Assembly: GCA_028290665.1 (NCBI GenBank)
Contig: JAQGJK010000023.1
Coordinates: forward strand, 1 to 64,000
DNA: 64,000 bases
Origin: Devosia sp.
GTDB taxonomy: Bacteria; Pseudomonadota; Alphaproteobacteria; Rhizobiales; Devosiaceae
Reading direction: 5' to 3'
Shown: piece after piece, positions 9,594 to 18,259 of the stretch
Layout: every line of letters starts with the position of its first letter
Position numbering within the stretch: position 1 is the first letter of the stretch
The notes under the pieces: generated by a model
The model's database searches: none
What the model was told of the DNA's origin: nothing
Seen by the model: the letters and a program-made list of their open reading frames with translations, nothing else
Made by a program: the position numbers and the translations under genes

Positions 9594-10277
9594 ATGAACA
9601 AGCGACGCTTGTTTATCGTCGACGACGATGCCGATCTCCGCGCGACGTTGGCCGAACAGTTGGGCCATTATCGGGAATTCGACATTCTGGAGGCGGGGAC
9701 CGCCAGCGATGCGCTGAAATTGGTGCGCGAGGCCCATGTCGATTTGATGCTGCTCGATGTCGGGCTGCCGGACATGGATGGACGTGAAGCCGTCAAGATT
9801 TTGCGGCGCGACGGGTTCAAGAGCCCGATTGTCATGCTGACGGGACAAGACAGCGATGCCGACGAGATTCTGGGGCTCGAATCAGGCGCCAATGACTATG
9901 TGACCAAGCCGTTCCGCTTTTCTGTGCTGCTGGCCCGCATCCGTGCGGCGCTGCGCCAGCACGACCAGAGCGAGGACGTGGTGTTCACCATCGGCCATTA
10001 CAGTTTCCAGCCGGCAGCCAAGCTGCTCGAGGCGCAGGATGGTGGCAAGGTGCGGCTGACCGACAAGGAAACGTCGATTTTGAAGTATCTCTATCGGCAG
10101 GGTCCAAAGACCATCACGCGGGACGTGCTGCTGAAAGAGGTGTGGGGCTACAATAATCGGGTTACCACGCACACGCTCGAAACCCACATTTACCGGCTGC
10201 GCCAGAAGATCGAGCGCGATCCGTCAAATGCCCGCCTGCTGGTGACGGAGGATGGTGGGTATCGGCTCGTTCCGTGA
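9594..10277 (+). CDS. OmpR-family response regulator (CenR-like), orphan
   Basis: A 227-residue two-component regulator. The receiver domain has the acidic pocket VDDDADLR near residues 9-16, the phosphoacceptor Asp in LLDVGLPDMDG near residue 52, the Thr in MLTGQDSD and the Lys in YVTKPFRF. The C-terminal winged helix ends with RLTDKETSILKYLYRQG and VTTHTLETHIYRLRQKIE. No histidine kinase is next to it. The wording of both domains recalls the alphaproteobacterial envelope regulator CenR, but that name is from memory and is not asserted. A cNMP-domain protein follows on the same strand. Confidence 0.92.
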   Translation: MNKRRLFIVDDDADLRATLAEQLGHYREFDILEAGTASDALKLVREAHVDLMLLDVGLPDMDGREAVKILRRDGFKSPIVMLTGQDSDADEILGLESGANDYVTKPFRFSVLLARIRAALRQHDQSEDVVFTIGHYSFQPAAKLLEAQDGGKVRLTDKETSILKYLYRQGPKTITRDVLLKEVWGYNNRVTTHTLETHIYRLRQKIERDPSNARLLVTEDGGYRLVP

Positions 10278-10372
10278 CGCCGACTTAACGCGGCGTTGAG
10301 CATCCGTAAGATTTTGCCCTATATGATCTGAGCCGCGACCGGCTCCGGGACCAATTCCGGGGCTGTGTTGCC

Positions 10373-10840
10373 ATGAGGTTTGGGGCGCCTATGCCATTCG
10401 ACGACGCCGCATCGGTACTCGGCACGGCCGAGTTCTTCGACCTGTGCGATACACAGGAGCGGACGCTGCTGGCATTCGCCAGCGAGCGGCGGCTGTTTGC
10501 CCGGCGTGACGTGCTTTACAAGAGCGGCGATATTCCCGATGGCGCGCATGTGCTGGTGGCAGGCAGCTTGTCGGCCCTGCCCGAGGGCGATACCGGCAAG
10601 CCGCAACTGGTGACGCGACCGGGGAGTGTCATCGGGGCGATGGCGCTAGTAATTGCCAAGCCACGATTCGTGACCATTACCGCTGTTACCGCTGCGGAAA
10701 CGCTATTCGTGCCGCGTGCTGCCTTCATGAAGTTGGCACGGCAATCGCCTGATCTGGCGCGACGGGCGGCCGAGCGCATCCAGGGGGATATCGGCGCTTT
10801 TCTCGCGGCCATCGAACCGATGCGTGGGCGGATCAAATAA
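10373..10840 (+). CDS. Cyclic nucleotide-binding domain protein without DNA-binding domain
   Basis: A 155-residue protein that looks like the Crp/Fnr-type cNMP-binding beta-barrel alone. It has LFARRDVLYKSGDIPDGAHVLVAGSLSAL, then PGSVIGAMALVIAKPRFVTITAVTAAETLFVPRAAF, which lines up with the phosphate-binding cassette region; the E and R pair that normally contacts cAMP is not evident, so ligand binding is doubtful. There is no helix-turn-helix. ATG at 10391 is a possible alternative start. It lies downstream of the orphan response regulator and is convergent with the RidA gene. Role unknown. Confidence 0.75.
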   Translation: MRFGAPMPFDDAASVLGTAEFFDLCDTQERTLLAFASERRLFARRDVLYKSGDIPDGAHVLVAGSLSALPEGDTGKPQLVTRPGSVIGAMALVIAKPRFVTITAVTAAETLFVPRAAFMKLARQSPDLARRAAERIQGDIGAFLAAIEPMRGRIK

Positions 10841-10851
10841 ACGCTGGTTTT

Positions 10852-10903
10852 GCCGCGTGTTGCTGACGCGGACCGGTTTCCGCTTCGCTTGAAAACGCTC
10901 TAG
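10852..10903 (-). repeat. Dispersed palindromic intergenic repeat, copy 1
   Basis: Read on the minus strand this begins CTAGAGCGTTTTCAAGCGAA and continues through an ACCGGT core toward CACGCGGC. A second copy lies at 56706-56757 with an identical first 21 bases and the same ACCGGT core. The minus-strand RidA gene takes its TAG stop from the first bases of the repeat. It resembles the intergenic repeats common in Hyphomicrobiales genomes. Confidence 0.8.
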
Positions 10904-11283
10904 TCGATGATCGCTTCGGCTTCGATTTCGACCAGCCAGTCGGGATCGATGAAGGCAGTGACCTGCATCAGCGTCGTGACTGGCCGGATTTCAGCGAAGC
11001 ACTCGGCGTGGGCCCGCGCCGCATCGCGCCACAGGCTGATGTCGGTCAGGATGATGCGGGTACGGACGACATCCGCCATTCGGCCGCCGGCATCGACGAT
11101 GGCTTTCTCGACGATCTCGAGGCAGCGGCGCGTCTGGGCGTAGACGTCGCCGATTGCCGCGGTGCCACCTTCGGCACGGATCGGGGCAGTGCCGCCAACG
11201 ACAATGACATTGCCGGTACGGACAGCGCGGGAAAACCCGATGATGGGCTCGAGATAGGAGCCGGAACTGACGAGGGTTCGCAT
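10900..11283 (-). CDS. RidA/YjgF family protein
   Basis: A 127-residue member of the RidA (Rid/YER057c/UK114) family, trimeric enzymes that hydrolyse reactive enamine or imine intermediates. Seen are SGSYLEPIIGFSRAVRTGNVIVVGGTAPI, QTRRCLEIVEKAIVDAGGRMADVVRTRIIL, and the C-terminal AFIDPDWLVEIEAEAII with a glutamate where the family has its conserved acid. The Arg of VRTRI fits the substrate-binding arginine. It is likely one of the divergent RidA subgroups (Rid4-7 type), so the substrate is not certain. ATG at 11283 follows AAAGG at a good distance. Its stop codon lies in a dispersed repeat. Confidence 0.88.
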   Translation of the reverse strand: MRTLVSSGSYLEPIIGFSRAVRTGNVIVVGGTAPIRAEGGTAAIGDVYAQTRRCLEIVEKAIVDAGGRMADVVRTRIILTDISLWRDAARAHAECFAEIRPVTTLMQVTAFIDPDWLVEIEAEAIID

Positions 11284-11354
11284 CTTTTGTGACCTTTGGA
11301 GTTGCCGACCAGCGAGATTTTCACGCGAAGCGATAACCGCTTTGCTCGAAAGCT

Positions 11355-12161
11355 TCAGTTGAATCGTATGATGACCGGGACGTGATCGGAGGGCTTGGCG
11401 CTCCAGCCGCGGGCCGGCGTGATGATTTCGGCGCCCGAGGAGTTCGCCGCGAGATCGGCGGTCGACCAGATGTGATCGAGGCGACGGCCGCGATTGGACA
11501 GGGCCCAGTCCGTGGCGCGATAGCTCCACCACGAATAGAGTTTCTGGTCGTGCGGAATGTGGCGGCGCACCAGATCGACCCAGCCATGGCCGCCGGCGAG
11601 CAGCGCATCGAGCGCTTCGGTTTCGATCGGGGTGTGACTGACCACGTCGCGTAATTGCTTGTGGCTCCAGACGTCGTTTTCGTGCGGAGCAACATTGAAG
11701 TCGCCGGCAATGAGCTGGCCGCGGGCAAAACCCGGTTCGCCGAACCAGGTCTTGAGCTCCGCGAGAAAGCCGAGCTTGTGCTTGAACTTGGGGTTGGTCT
11801 CGGGATCGGGCGTGTCGCCGCCGGCGGGAATGTAGAAATTATGCAGCGTCACCGGGCCATGGCCAAAATCGGTGAGGGCCGAGACGTGCCGGCTGTCGGG
11901 GATTTCACAGAACATCCGGCTTGAAATATCGGTCAGCGGGGTTTTCGAGATGGTGGCGACGCCGTGATAGCCTTTTTGGCCATGCACCGCCTGATAGGGA
12001 TAACCGGCAGCTGCCAACGCGACGCGCGGAAACTGGTCGTTGAGGCATTTGATTTCCTGCAGCATCAACACGTCGGGGGCGTAATCGCGCAGGAAATCGA
12101 GCACGATGGGGAGCCGCAGGCGGACCGAATTGATGTTCCACGTGGCGATGCTTGCCGGCAT
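11355..12161 (-). CDS. xthA: Exodeoxyribonuclease III (AP endonuclease XthA)
   Basis: An exonuclease/endonuclease/phosphatase-fold enzyme that cuts DNA at abasic sites and trims 3' ends in base excision repair. The 268 residues have ATWNINSVR near the start, the metal-binding LQEIKC near residues 34-39, a YHGVATISK block, the active-site GDFNVAPHENDVW, WSYR near residue 212, and the C-terminal SDHVPVI with the catalytic Asp-His pair. All key residues are present. It lies upstream of ridA on the same strand and downstream of dnaE2, separated from it by a repeat-bearing spacer. Confidence 0.96.
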   Translation of the reverse strand: MPASIATWNINSVRLRLPIVLDFLRDYAPDVLMLQEIKCLNDQFPRVALAAAGYPYQAVHGQKGYHGVATISKTPLTDISSRMFCEIPDSRHVSALTDFGHGPVTLHNFYIPAGGDTPDPETNPKFKHKLGFLAELKTWFGEPGFARGQLIAGDFNVAPHENDVWSHKQLRDVVSHTPIETEALDALLAGGHGWVDLVRRHIPHDQKLYSWWSYRATDWALSNRGRRLDHIWSTADLAANSSGAEIITPARGWSAKPSDHVPVIIRFN

Positions 12162-12269
12162 ATTTTCACCCTTGGGCAGTGGGCGGGGTTATCGCCGAGT
12201 GATCGCGGCGATGCAATTGATCTGTGGAGTGGTGTGCCTCGGCTCACTCGTACAGGGGCCAAAAGAGGG

Positions 12270-12312
12270 TGGTTCGAGGCTCGGCTTCGCCTCGCTCCTC
12301 ACCATGAGGGTG
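12270..12312. repeat. Dispersed intergenic repeat (TCACCATGAGGG type), copy A
   Basis: Between xthA and dnaE2 the sequence GTGGTTCGAGGCTCG, then CTCCTCACCATGAGGGTG, is shared in order with 30137-30180 (GTGGTTCGAGGGTCG, then ACCTCACCATGAGGG). The segment between the shared blocks differs. No function is evident. Confidence 0.65.
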
Positions 12313-12326
12313 GGGGGAGATAGGCT

Positions 12327-15300
12327 TTAGTGAAAATTGCGGCCGGCGGGCAGGGCGGCGCGGGTCTGGCGGGCGAGGGCTTCGGTGCGTCGGCGGGCTG
12401 CTTCGTCGCGCCCGTCATGGGGACCGGTGCGGCCTTCGTCGGCGCGGGCGACGACGGCATCGCCGAAATCGCGGCCATCGGCGAGGGCGACGAGTTCGGG
12501 AGTGAAGTCGGTAAAGCTGCGGGCGACGATGTGAGTGACGAGGCCTTCGCGCTGCAACTGGCCGCGCACTGCCATCATTCGGGCGCTAAGCACGACCCGG
12601 CGGTTGGCTTCGAAAACGCGCGACCAGATGATGATATTGGCGACGCCGGTTTCATCCTCGATGGTGGCAAAAATCACGCCGCTGGCGGTGCCGGGACGCT
12701 GGCGTACCAGCACCAGCCCCGCCGCCTCGACGATGGCGCCGTGCCGCGCCGTGACCAGCCGGTCGCAGGGCAGGGTGCCGCGCCGGTCGAGTGCCGGGCG
12801 GATGAAACTCACCGGATGGGCCTTGAGCGACAGGGTCAGCGAGCGATAATCGTGCACCACCTCTTCGCCCGGCGGCATGGGCGGCAGGTCGGCGTCAGGC
12901 TCGCGCCCGGAGGTGGCGCGGCCGCCGATGGCGAACAACGGCAGGGTTTCGGCCCCGGCAGTGCCCATGAGGCCGCGAATGGCCCACAGCGCATCGCGGC
13001 GCGACAGGCCGAGCGAGCCGAAGGCATCGCCCTCGGCCAACTTTTCGAGCACTACAGGGGAGAGGCCAGTGCGCAGCCAGAGATCTCGCACCGAGTCATA
13101 GCCTCGGCCACGACGGGCGATGATCAGGTTGATGGCGTCGGTCTTGAGGCCTTTGATGAAGGCGAGGCCGAGCCGGATTGCCTTGGTTGAGCGAATATCA
13201 GCCTGCATCTCCGCATGCCGTGCCCACACCGCATCAGCGGCCGGACGGCTGTCGCCTTCGAGCAGGGATTCGCTATCCGACAGGTTGATATCGACTGCCC
13301 GCACTTCGACTCCATGTTCGATGACGTCGCGTACGATCTGCGAGGGGGCGTAGAACCCCATGGGTTGGCTGTTGAGCAGGGCACAGGCGAAGACGTCGGG
13401 ATAATGGCATTTGAGCCAGCACGAGGCATAAACCAGCAGTGCGAACGATGCGGCGTGGCTTTCGGGGAAGCCGTATTCACCAAAACCCTCGATCTGGGCG
13501 AAACAGGCTTCGGCAAATTCGCGGGTATGCGCCCGCTTTAACATCCCATCGATGAACTTGTCGCGGAAGGCGCCGATGTTACCGTTGCGCCGCCAGGTGG
13601 CCATGGCCCGGCGGAGGTGGTCGGCCTCACCGGGGGTAAATCCCGCACCGACAATGGCAATCTGCATTGCCTGTTCCTGGAATAGGGGCACGCCATAAGT
13701 CCGTTCGAGCACCTCGCGCAGGGCCTCGGACGGATAGGTGACGACCTCCTGGTTCATCCGCCGGCGCAGATAGGGATGCACCATGCCGCCCTGGATCGGG
13801 CCGGGGCGAACGATCGCCACCTCGATGACGAGATCATAGAACTCCTTGGGCCTGAGCCGGGGCAGCATGCTCATCTGCGCCCGGCTTTCGATCTGGAAGA
13901 CGCCGATGGTGTCGGCGCGGTGGGTCATGGCATAGACCGGCGCCTTGATCTCAGGGTGTGCCTCTTCGGCCATCAGGTCGGCCAGTTGCACATTGACGCC
14001 GTAGTGCCGGTGCAGCAGTTCGAAGCTGCGGCGCAGGCAGGACAGCATGCCAAGGGCGAGGATATCGACCTTGAGGATGCCGAGGGCGTCGATATCGTCC
14101 TTGTTCCATTCGATGATGGTACGGGTTTCCATCGCCGATTTGCCGATCGGCACGAGGCTTTCAAGCGAGTCGCGGGTGATGACGAAGCCGCCGACGTGCT
14201 GGGAGAGGTGGCGGGGGAAGGATTTCAGCACGCTGACCACATCGAGCATCTGGGTCAGGGTCGGGTCATCGAGATCAAGGCCGAGCCCGGCGATGCCGGC
14301 GCTGTCGAGGGTAGTCCCCCAGCCCCAGTGCATCTGGTTGATCAGCGCCACGGTATCCTCAGAAATGCCGAACACTTTGGCGGTTTCGCGGATGGCGCTT
14401 TTGGAACGGTAGGAGATGACGTTGGCGGTCAGCCCGGTACGCTTGCCGCCGTATTTGGCGTAGATATAGGCCATCACCTCCTCGCGGCGCTCATGCTCGA
14501 AATCGACGTCGATGTCGGGCGGTTCATCGCGTTCGGTCGAGATGAAGCGGCCGAACACCAGCCGCGCCTTGGTCGGATCGACCTCGGTGATTTCAAGGCA
14601 ATAGCAGACGGCCGAATTGGCGGCCGAACCGCGCCCCTGGCAGAGGATTTTCCGCTGGTACCGGGCGAACATGACGATGTCGTGCACAGTCAGGAAATAG
14701 GCGGCGTAGCCCTTGTAGCCGATGAGGCAGAGTTCCGCCCAAAGGCTCCGCTTGACGGCATCGGTCAGGCCCTCGGGGAAGCGCCGTGCGGCGCCCTCCC
14801 AAGTTAGGCGTTCAAGCGTCGCCTGCGCCGTTTCGCCATTGCCGACGGTCTCGGTGGGGTAATTGTATTTCAGCTGATTGAGCGAAAATCCGATGCGGCC
14901 AAGGAAAATCTGGGTCTGGCGCAGCGCGTCGGGATGTTCGGCAAACAGCCGGGCCATTTCGGCGGGCGGTTTCAGGTGACGCTCGGCGTTCTGTTCAAGC
15001 CGACGGCCGGCGGCTTCGAGGGTCACGTGCTCGCGGATGCAGGTGACGACATCCTGGAGAATTCGGCGGGCGGGCTCGTGATACAGCACATCGTTGACGG
15101 CGAGCAGCGGCACGCCGACGCCGCGCGCCATGGCGGCGAGGCGGTTGAGCCGGGCCCGATCGGTGCCCTTGAAGGTTGGGGCGGCGGCGAGCCAGACCTG
15201 GCCGGGGGCGAGGCGCGCAAGGTGACCCAGCACGGCGCGGCAGGGTTCGAGGCGGGTCTCGTCGCAGTGGAGGATCAGCAACTGGCCCTCGAGAAACGGT

Positions 15301-15713
15301 TCGAAGTCAGGCAGGGTTAGCCGGCAGTCGCCCTTGTCGCCGCGGCGGTTGCCGAGCGTCAGCAGGCGGCACAGCCGGCCATAGGCTTCGCGGTCGGACG
15401 GGTAGGCGATGATGTCGGGGGTGCCATCGGTAAACACCAGGCGGGTGCCGACCACATATTTGAAGGTTTTGGGGGCATCCGGCAGGCCACGCAGGGCGAT
15501 GAAGCCGCGAACGACACCGGCAAAGCTGTTGCGATCGCAGATGCCGATCCCCGAGAGGCCGAGCGCCACGGCCGCCGAGACCAGTTCCTCGGGGTGCGAG
15601 CCGCTGCGCAGGAAGGAAAAATTGCTGGTCGCCAGCAATTCGGCATAGGCGGGCGGAGGGGGCCGGTCGACGGGCGGGGTGTCGCCGGGGCGGAACGCGA
15701 CGATGTCGCTCAT
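12327..15713 (-). CDS. dnaE2: Error-prone DNA polymerase DnaE2 (ImuC)
   Basis: A C-family replicative-type polymerase paralogue of 1128 residues that carries out SOS mutagenesis together with ImuA and ImuB and the beta clamp. An N-terminal PHP domain (YAELLATSNFSFLRSGSHPEEL, GICDRNSFAGV) leads into the polymerase core; the catalytic acids lie in PPDIDVDFEHERREEVM. HhH and OB-fold segments follow (VLVRQRPGTASGVIFATIEDETG). It starts inside the last codons of imuB (ATGA overlap). It is distinguished from replicative DnaE1 by the cassette context and shorter length. SOS control comes from the box upstream of imuA. Confidence 0.96.
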   Translation of the reverse strand: MSDIVAFRPGDTPPVDRPPPPAYAELLATSNFSFLRSGSHPEELVSAAVALGLSGIGICDRNSFAGVVRGFIALRGLPDAPKTFKYVVGTRLVFTDGTPDIIAYPSDREAYGRLCRLLTLGNRRGDKGDCRLTLPDFEPFLEGQLLILHCDETRLEPCRAVLGHLARLAPGQVWLAAAPTFKGTDRARLNRLAAMARGVGVPLLAVNDVLYHEPARRILQDVVTCIREHVTLEAAGRRLEQNAERHLKPPAEMARLFAEHPDALRQTQIFLGRIGFSLNQLKYNYPTETVGNGETAQATLERLTWEGAARRFPEGLTDAVKRSLWAELCLIGYKGYAAYFLTVHDIVMFARYQRKILCQGRGSAANSAVCYCLEITEVDPTKARLVFGRFISTERDEPPDIDVDFEHERREEVMAYIYAKYGGKRTGLTANVISYRSKSAIRETAKVFGISEDTVALINQMHWGWGTTLDSAGIAGLGLDLDDPTLTQMLDVVSVLKSFPRHLSQHVGGFVITRDSLESLVPIGKSAMETRTIIEWNKDDIDALGILKVDILALGMLSCLRRSFELLHRHYGVNVQLADLMAEEAHPEIKAPVYAMTHRADTIGVFQIESRAQMSMLPRLRPKEFYDLVIEVAIVRPGPIQGGMVHPYLRRRMNQEVVTYPSEALREVLERTYGVPLFQEQAMQIAIVGAGFTPGEADHLRRAMATWRRNGNIGAFRDKFIDGMLKRAHTREFAEACFAQIEGFGEYGFPESHAASFALLVYASCWLKCHYPDVFACALLNSQPMGFYAPSQIVRDVIEHGVEVRAVDINLSDSESLLEGDSRPAADAVWARHAEMQADIRSTKAIRLGLAFIKGLKTDAINLIIARRGRGYDSVRDLWLRTGLSPVVLEKLAEGDAFGSLGLSRRDALWAIRGLMGTAGAETLPLFAIGGRATSGREPDADLPPMPPGEEVVHDYRSLTLSLKAHPVSFIRPALDRRGTLPCDRLVTARHGAIVEAAGLVLVRQRPGTASGVIFATIEDETGVANIIIWSRVFEANRRVVLSARMMAVRGQLQREGLVTHIVARSFTDFTPELVALADGRDFGDAVVARADEGRTGPHDGRDEAARRRTEALARQTRAALPAGRNFH

Positions 15714-17386
15714 GCGAAAATGCCATGCATGAACCAGCCGGGCGTGGCGTTGGCGCCATAAAGCCCGCGGCGGAAAATCCAGAAGCGCCGGCCGCCATCG
15801 TCCTCGGCGACATAGTAATCGCGCAGCGTTGCCTCAGCCTCGAACGCTTCGAGCTTGGGGAGATGCAGGGTAGTTTTAGGATCGATCACGGCGCTGCGGG
15901 TCCGAGGCGGATCGAGTACGTCGAGCTTGCGGCCGGAGCGCCACCATTCGGCCTCGATGCGCTCGGGGCCCGAGGCCTTGGCGAAGCGATAGGTGATGCG
16001 GCGCCAGATCATCGTCGCCGGCGGACCATCGGGAACCGCGGCGATCACTTCGATCGGTTCGGGAGCGGGGAGCAGACGGAGCGGGCGTAATTGGGCGGCA
16101 TCGGGCGGGGTAACGGCGATTGGCGGGGTGCGGGCAATCACCGGTTCGAGGCGCACGGCCCGCTCGGGAATGTGGGTATCGACGAAGCGGGAATGCACCA
16201 CGGCGAGGGGGCCGAGCCGGCTGGTCATGCGGTCATAGAGCCGGTCGAGATCGGCAGACGCTTCGCTGGTACCGAAGGCGCCGAGCTGCAGGGCCGCGGT
16301 TTCGGTCAGCGAACTCGCGGCCAGCCGGATGCAATCAATGCCGAAGCCGGCATCGTATTCACCCGCCAACCGCTCGGCCCGGTTGGCAAACAGGCGGGCG
16401 ATGTGGCCGGAGTCGCGGGTGGCGCGCGAGGCATTGATCGAGAGGGTCATCACCTGATGATCGACGCGGTAGAGAAACAGGTGGAAGGTCTGGGCGCCGA
16501 GGTTTTTCAGTTCGAGCGTGTGGGCCAGCCGGACGGCGAGATCGGCGGTGCACATCAGCACATCGTCGATGAGTCCGACGGGTTCGGCAAAGCGCTGCTC
16601 GGCAAACAGGTCGATCAGCGGCAGGCGCGGGGTAATACGCTCCTCGACGCGCCCCAGCGCCTGATCGAGGCGGTTGACCAACCGGACGCCGAAGCGGGCC
16701 TGCAGCGCCTTGCGGTCGCGGCCATAGAGCTGGCCGATGCGCTTTAATCCCAGCTGCAGCAGCGCGGTGATTTCGTGCTCGTCGAGCCGGAGCGCAGCGA
16801 CCGGCAGTTCGGCGAGGGCGGTTGCGGCATCGCCATCCTCGATGGTGCCGGGGGCGTAATGGGCCAATGCCCAGGCTGCGCCAACGCTGTCAGCAACGCT
16901 GCCGGCGACTGTGAAGCCTTGTCGTGAAAGCCGGGAGATAACGGTTTCGAGCATCGCCGCTTCGCCGCCGAACAGGTGGGCGACGCCGGTGATGTCGAGG
17001 ATGAGATCGCCCCATGCCGCCTGGTCGGGCAGGGCCGCGACCAGCGGGGAGGCATTGGAGTGCCAATCGGCGAAATCGGCGAATTTGCGATCGAGGAAAG
17101 CCCGGTCGATCTCGCGCACCGCCAGATTGGGGACGAGGGCGCGGGCATCGGCCAGGCTCTGGCCGACGAACAGACCGGCAGCGCTGGCGGCGGGATCGAG
17201 TGCGGCGAGGCGCATGCCGCCCTTGATGCGTTCCCACAACACCAGCGGCCGGCCGGGATCGGCGAGCGCAGGATCAGCCCGCTTCAGACAATCGGTCTCC
17301 CAGCGCGGCAGGTAGAGGGCTAAATGGCGACGCGACCGGAGCAATCCGCCTTGGCTTTCCGCCAGTTTCGACCACTGCAAAACCAT
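15710..17386 (-). CDS. imuB: DNA polymerase Y-family accessory protein ImuB
   Basis: ImuB is a Y-family polymerase relative that acts as the hub of the mutasome by binding the beta clamp, ImuA and DnaE2. In the N-terminal block HLALYLPRWETDCLKR the usual D-x-D catalytic pattern of DinB is absent, as expected for this non-catalytic family. DLILDITGVAHLFGG follows, then the little-finger and a C-terminal extension. The first ATG at 17386 gives 558 residues and a 113-bp overlap with imuA; a TTG closer to LLRSRRHLALYL may be the real start. It ends in an ATGA overlap with dnaE2. Confidence 0.9.
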   Translation of the reverse strand: MVLQWSKLAESQGGLLRSRRHLALYLPRWETDCLKRADPALADPGRPLVLWERIKGGMRLAALDPAASAAGLFVGQSLADARALVPNLAVREIDRAFLDRKFADFADWHSNASPLVAALPDQAAWGDLILDITGVAHLFGGEAAMLETVISRLSRQGFTVAGSVADSVGAAWALAHYAPGTIEDGDAATALAELPVAALRLDEHEITALLQLGLKRIGQLYGRDRKALQARFGVRLVNRLDQALGRVEERITPRLPLIDLFAEQRFAEPVGLIDDVLMCTADLAVRLAHTLELKNLGAQTFHLFLYRVDHQVMTLSINASRATRDSGHIARLFANRAERLAGEYDAGFGIDCIRLAASSLTETAALQLGAFGTSEASADLDRLYDRMTSRLGPLAVVHSRFVDTHIPERAVRLEPVIARTPPIAVTPPDAAQLRPLRLLPAPEPIEVIAAVPDGPPATMIWRRITYRFAKASGPERIEAEWWRSGRKLDVLDPPRTRSAVIDPKTTLHLPKLEAFEAEATLRDYYVAEDDGGRRFWIFRRGLYGANATPGWFMHGIFA

Positions 17387-18104
17387 TGTCCGTCCAGTCC
17401 AGCAGAATTTCAGTTGCGCTGCCCGCCGTGCGAGCCTGGCCTTTTTCGAGGGTGCAGCGCCATCGCGGCGGCCCCGGCGCCTGAGCATCGAACGGGGTTT
17501 CCCCGCTGATCACCGGGACCAGCCGGACCCGCAGCTGCGCGGCACTCGCCTCCCGGGCGCGGCCGTAACGGAGCAGGATCACCGTTGCCCCGGTTCTGGC
17601 GGCTTTGAGGCTGAGGCGGCGCGAGGCGGTGAAATCGAGCGCCCGGTGCCGGGTGGCGATATCGGCGATCACCGCCGCGACCGGACGGCAGGCGATTGCC
17701 TCCTCGAGCGCCCAGAGCAGATCGACAATGTTGTCCATGCGGCCAAGCACCATGGCGGATGGATCGATGCCGAAGCTCAGTAACCCCGGACCATAGGGCA
17801 GCCCAGTTTCCTGGGTTTCGCTGGTCAGCTGCAGGTAGATGATGGCATGGCGTTCAGGGCTAAGCAGGCTGCGCGCCTGCCCGAGGGCGAGACCAAGCGC
17901 GGCGCCGGCATTGCGCGGTTCATCGGTGAAGATTTCTTCGAGCAGGCCGGGGCCCAGCGCCAGCGGGCCGGTAGCGAACGCCGTAGGCGGGGTGTCACCC
18001 AGTGCCGGACGGGCTTCGAGCGCCGCGATCCTGGCCTTGAGACTCTCGATGGTCTGGGCTTGGGTAAACAGAACAAGGCTCCTCGATCCCAGTACTGAGA
18101 ACAA
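17274..18104 (-). CDS. imuA: SOS mutagenesis protein ImuA
   Basis: ImuA is a RecA/SulA-like protein at the head of the imuA-imuB-dnaE2 cassette. The core reads RIAALEARPALGDTPPTAF, then ERHAIIYLQL, RMDNIVDLLWALEEAIACRP and AVIADIATRHRALDFTASRRLSLKAARTGATVILLRYG, matching the family's RecA-like layout without a clear Walker A. The true start is unclear: the most upstream TTG (18104) lies inside the LexA box, no ATG or GTG is in frame nearby, and a GAGGAG sits seven bases before an in-frame CTG at 18071, which would give the N-terminus LFTQAQTIESL. The 3' end overlaps imuB. Confidence 0.88.
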   Translation of the reverse strand: MFSVLGSRSLVLFTQAQTIESLKARIAALEARPALGDTPPTAFATGPLALGPGLLEEIFTDEPRNAGAALGLALGQARSLLSPERHAIIYLQLTSETQETGLPYGPGLLSFGIDPSAMVLGRMDNIVDLLWALEEAIACRPVAAVIADIATRHRALDFTASRRLSLKAARTGATVILLRYGRAREASAAQLRVRLVPVISGETPFDAQAPGPPRWRCTLEKGQARTAGSATEILLDWTDNGFAVVETGGKPRRIAPVASPFSPLPAALGDRLSEAG

Positions 18105-18113
18105 AAAGAGAAC
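18099..18113 (-). promoter_or_regulatory. LexA (SOS) box of the imuA-imuB-dnaE2 operon
   Basis: GAAC, seven bases, GAAC (GTTCN7GTTC on the coding strand) is an exact match to the direct-repeat LexA site of Alphaproteobacteria. It lies directly upstream of imuA. A perfect inverted repeat TGAGTC-AAGC-GACTCA follows at 18131-18146, and a TTGACT that could act as a -35 element lies within it. Confidence 0.88.
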
Positions 18114-18259
18114 ACCATTTGTTCCGCGGGTGAGTCAAGCGACTCATTTTTAAGGGGTTTTCGGGAATTGCCCTCAACATGGCGTGAGAGGGGATGCAAC
18201 CCATTGAGGGCATTGGCGAACAGTCCTATCTCTCAAGCTCATTCCAAGATGGATAAAAC

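Noticed and set aside
12134-12149. A parS-like TGTTCCACGTGG in xthA
   Set aside because: Only the left half and the core match; the right half GCGAT is wrong, so it is probably chance.
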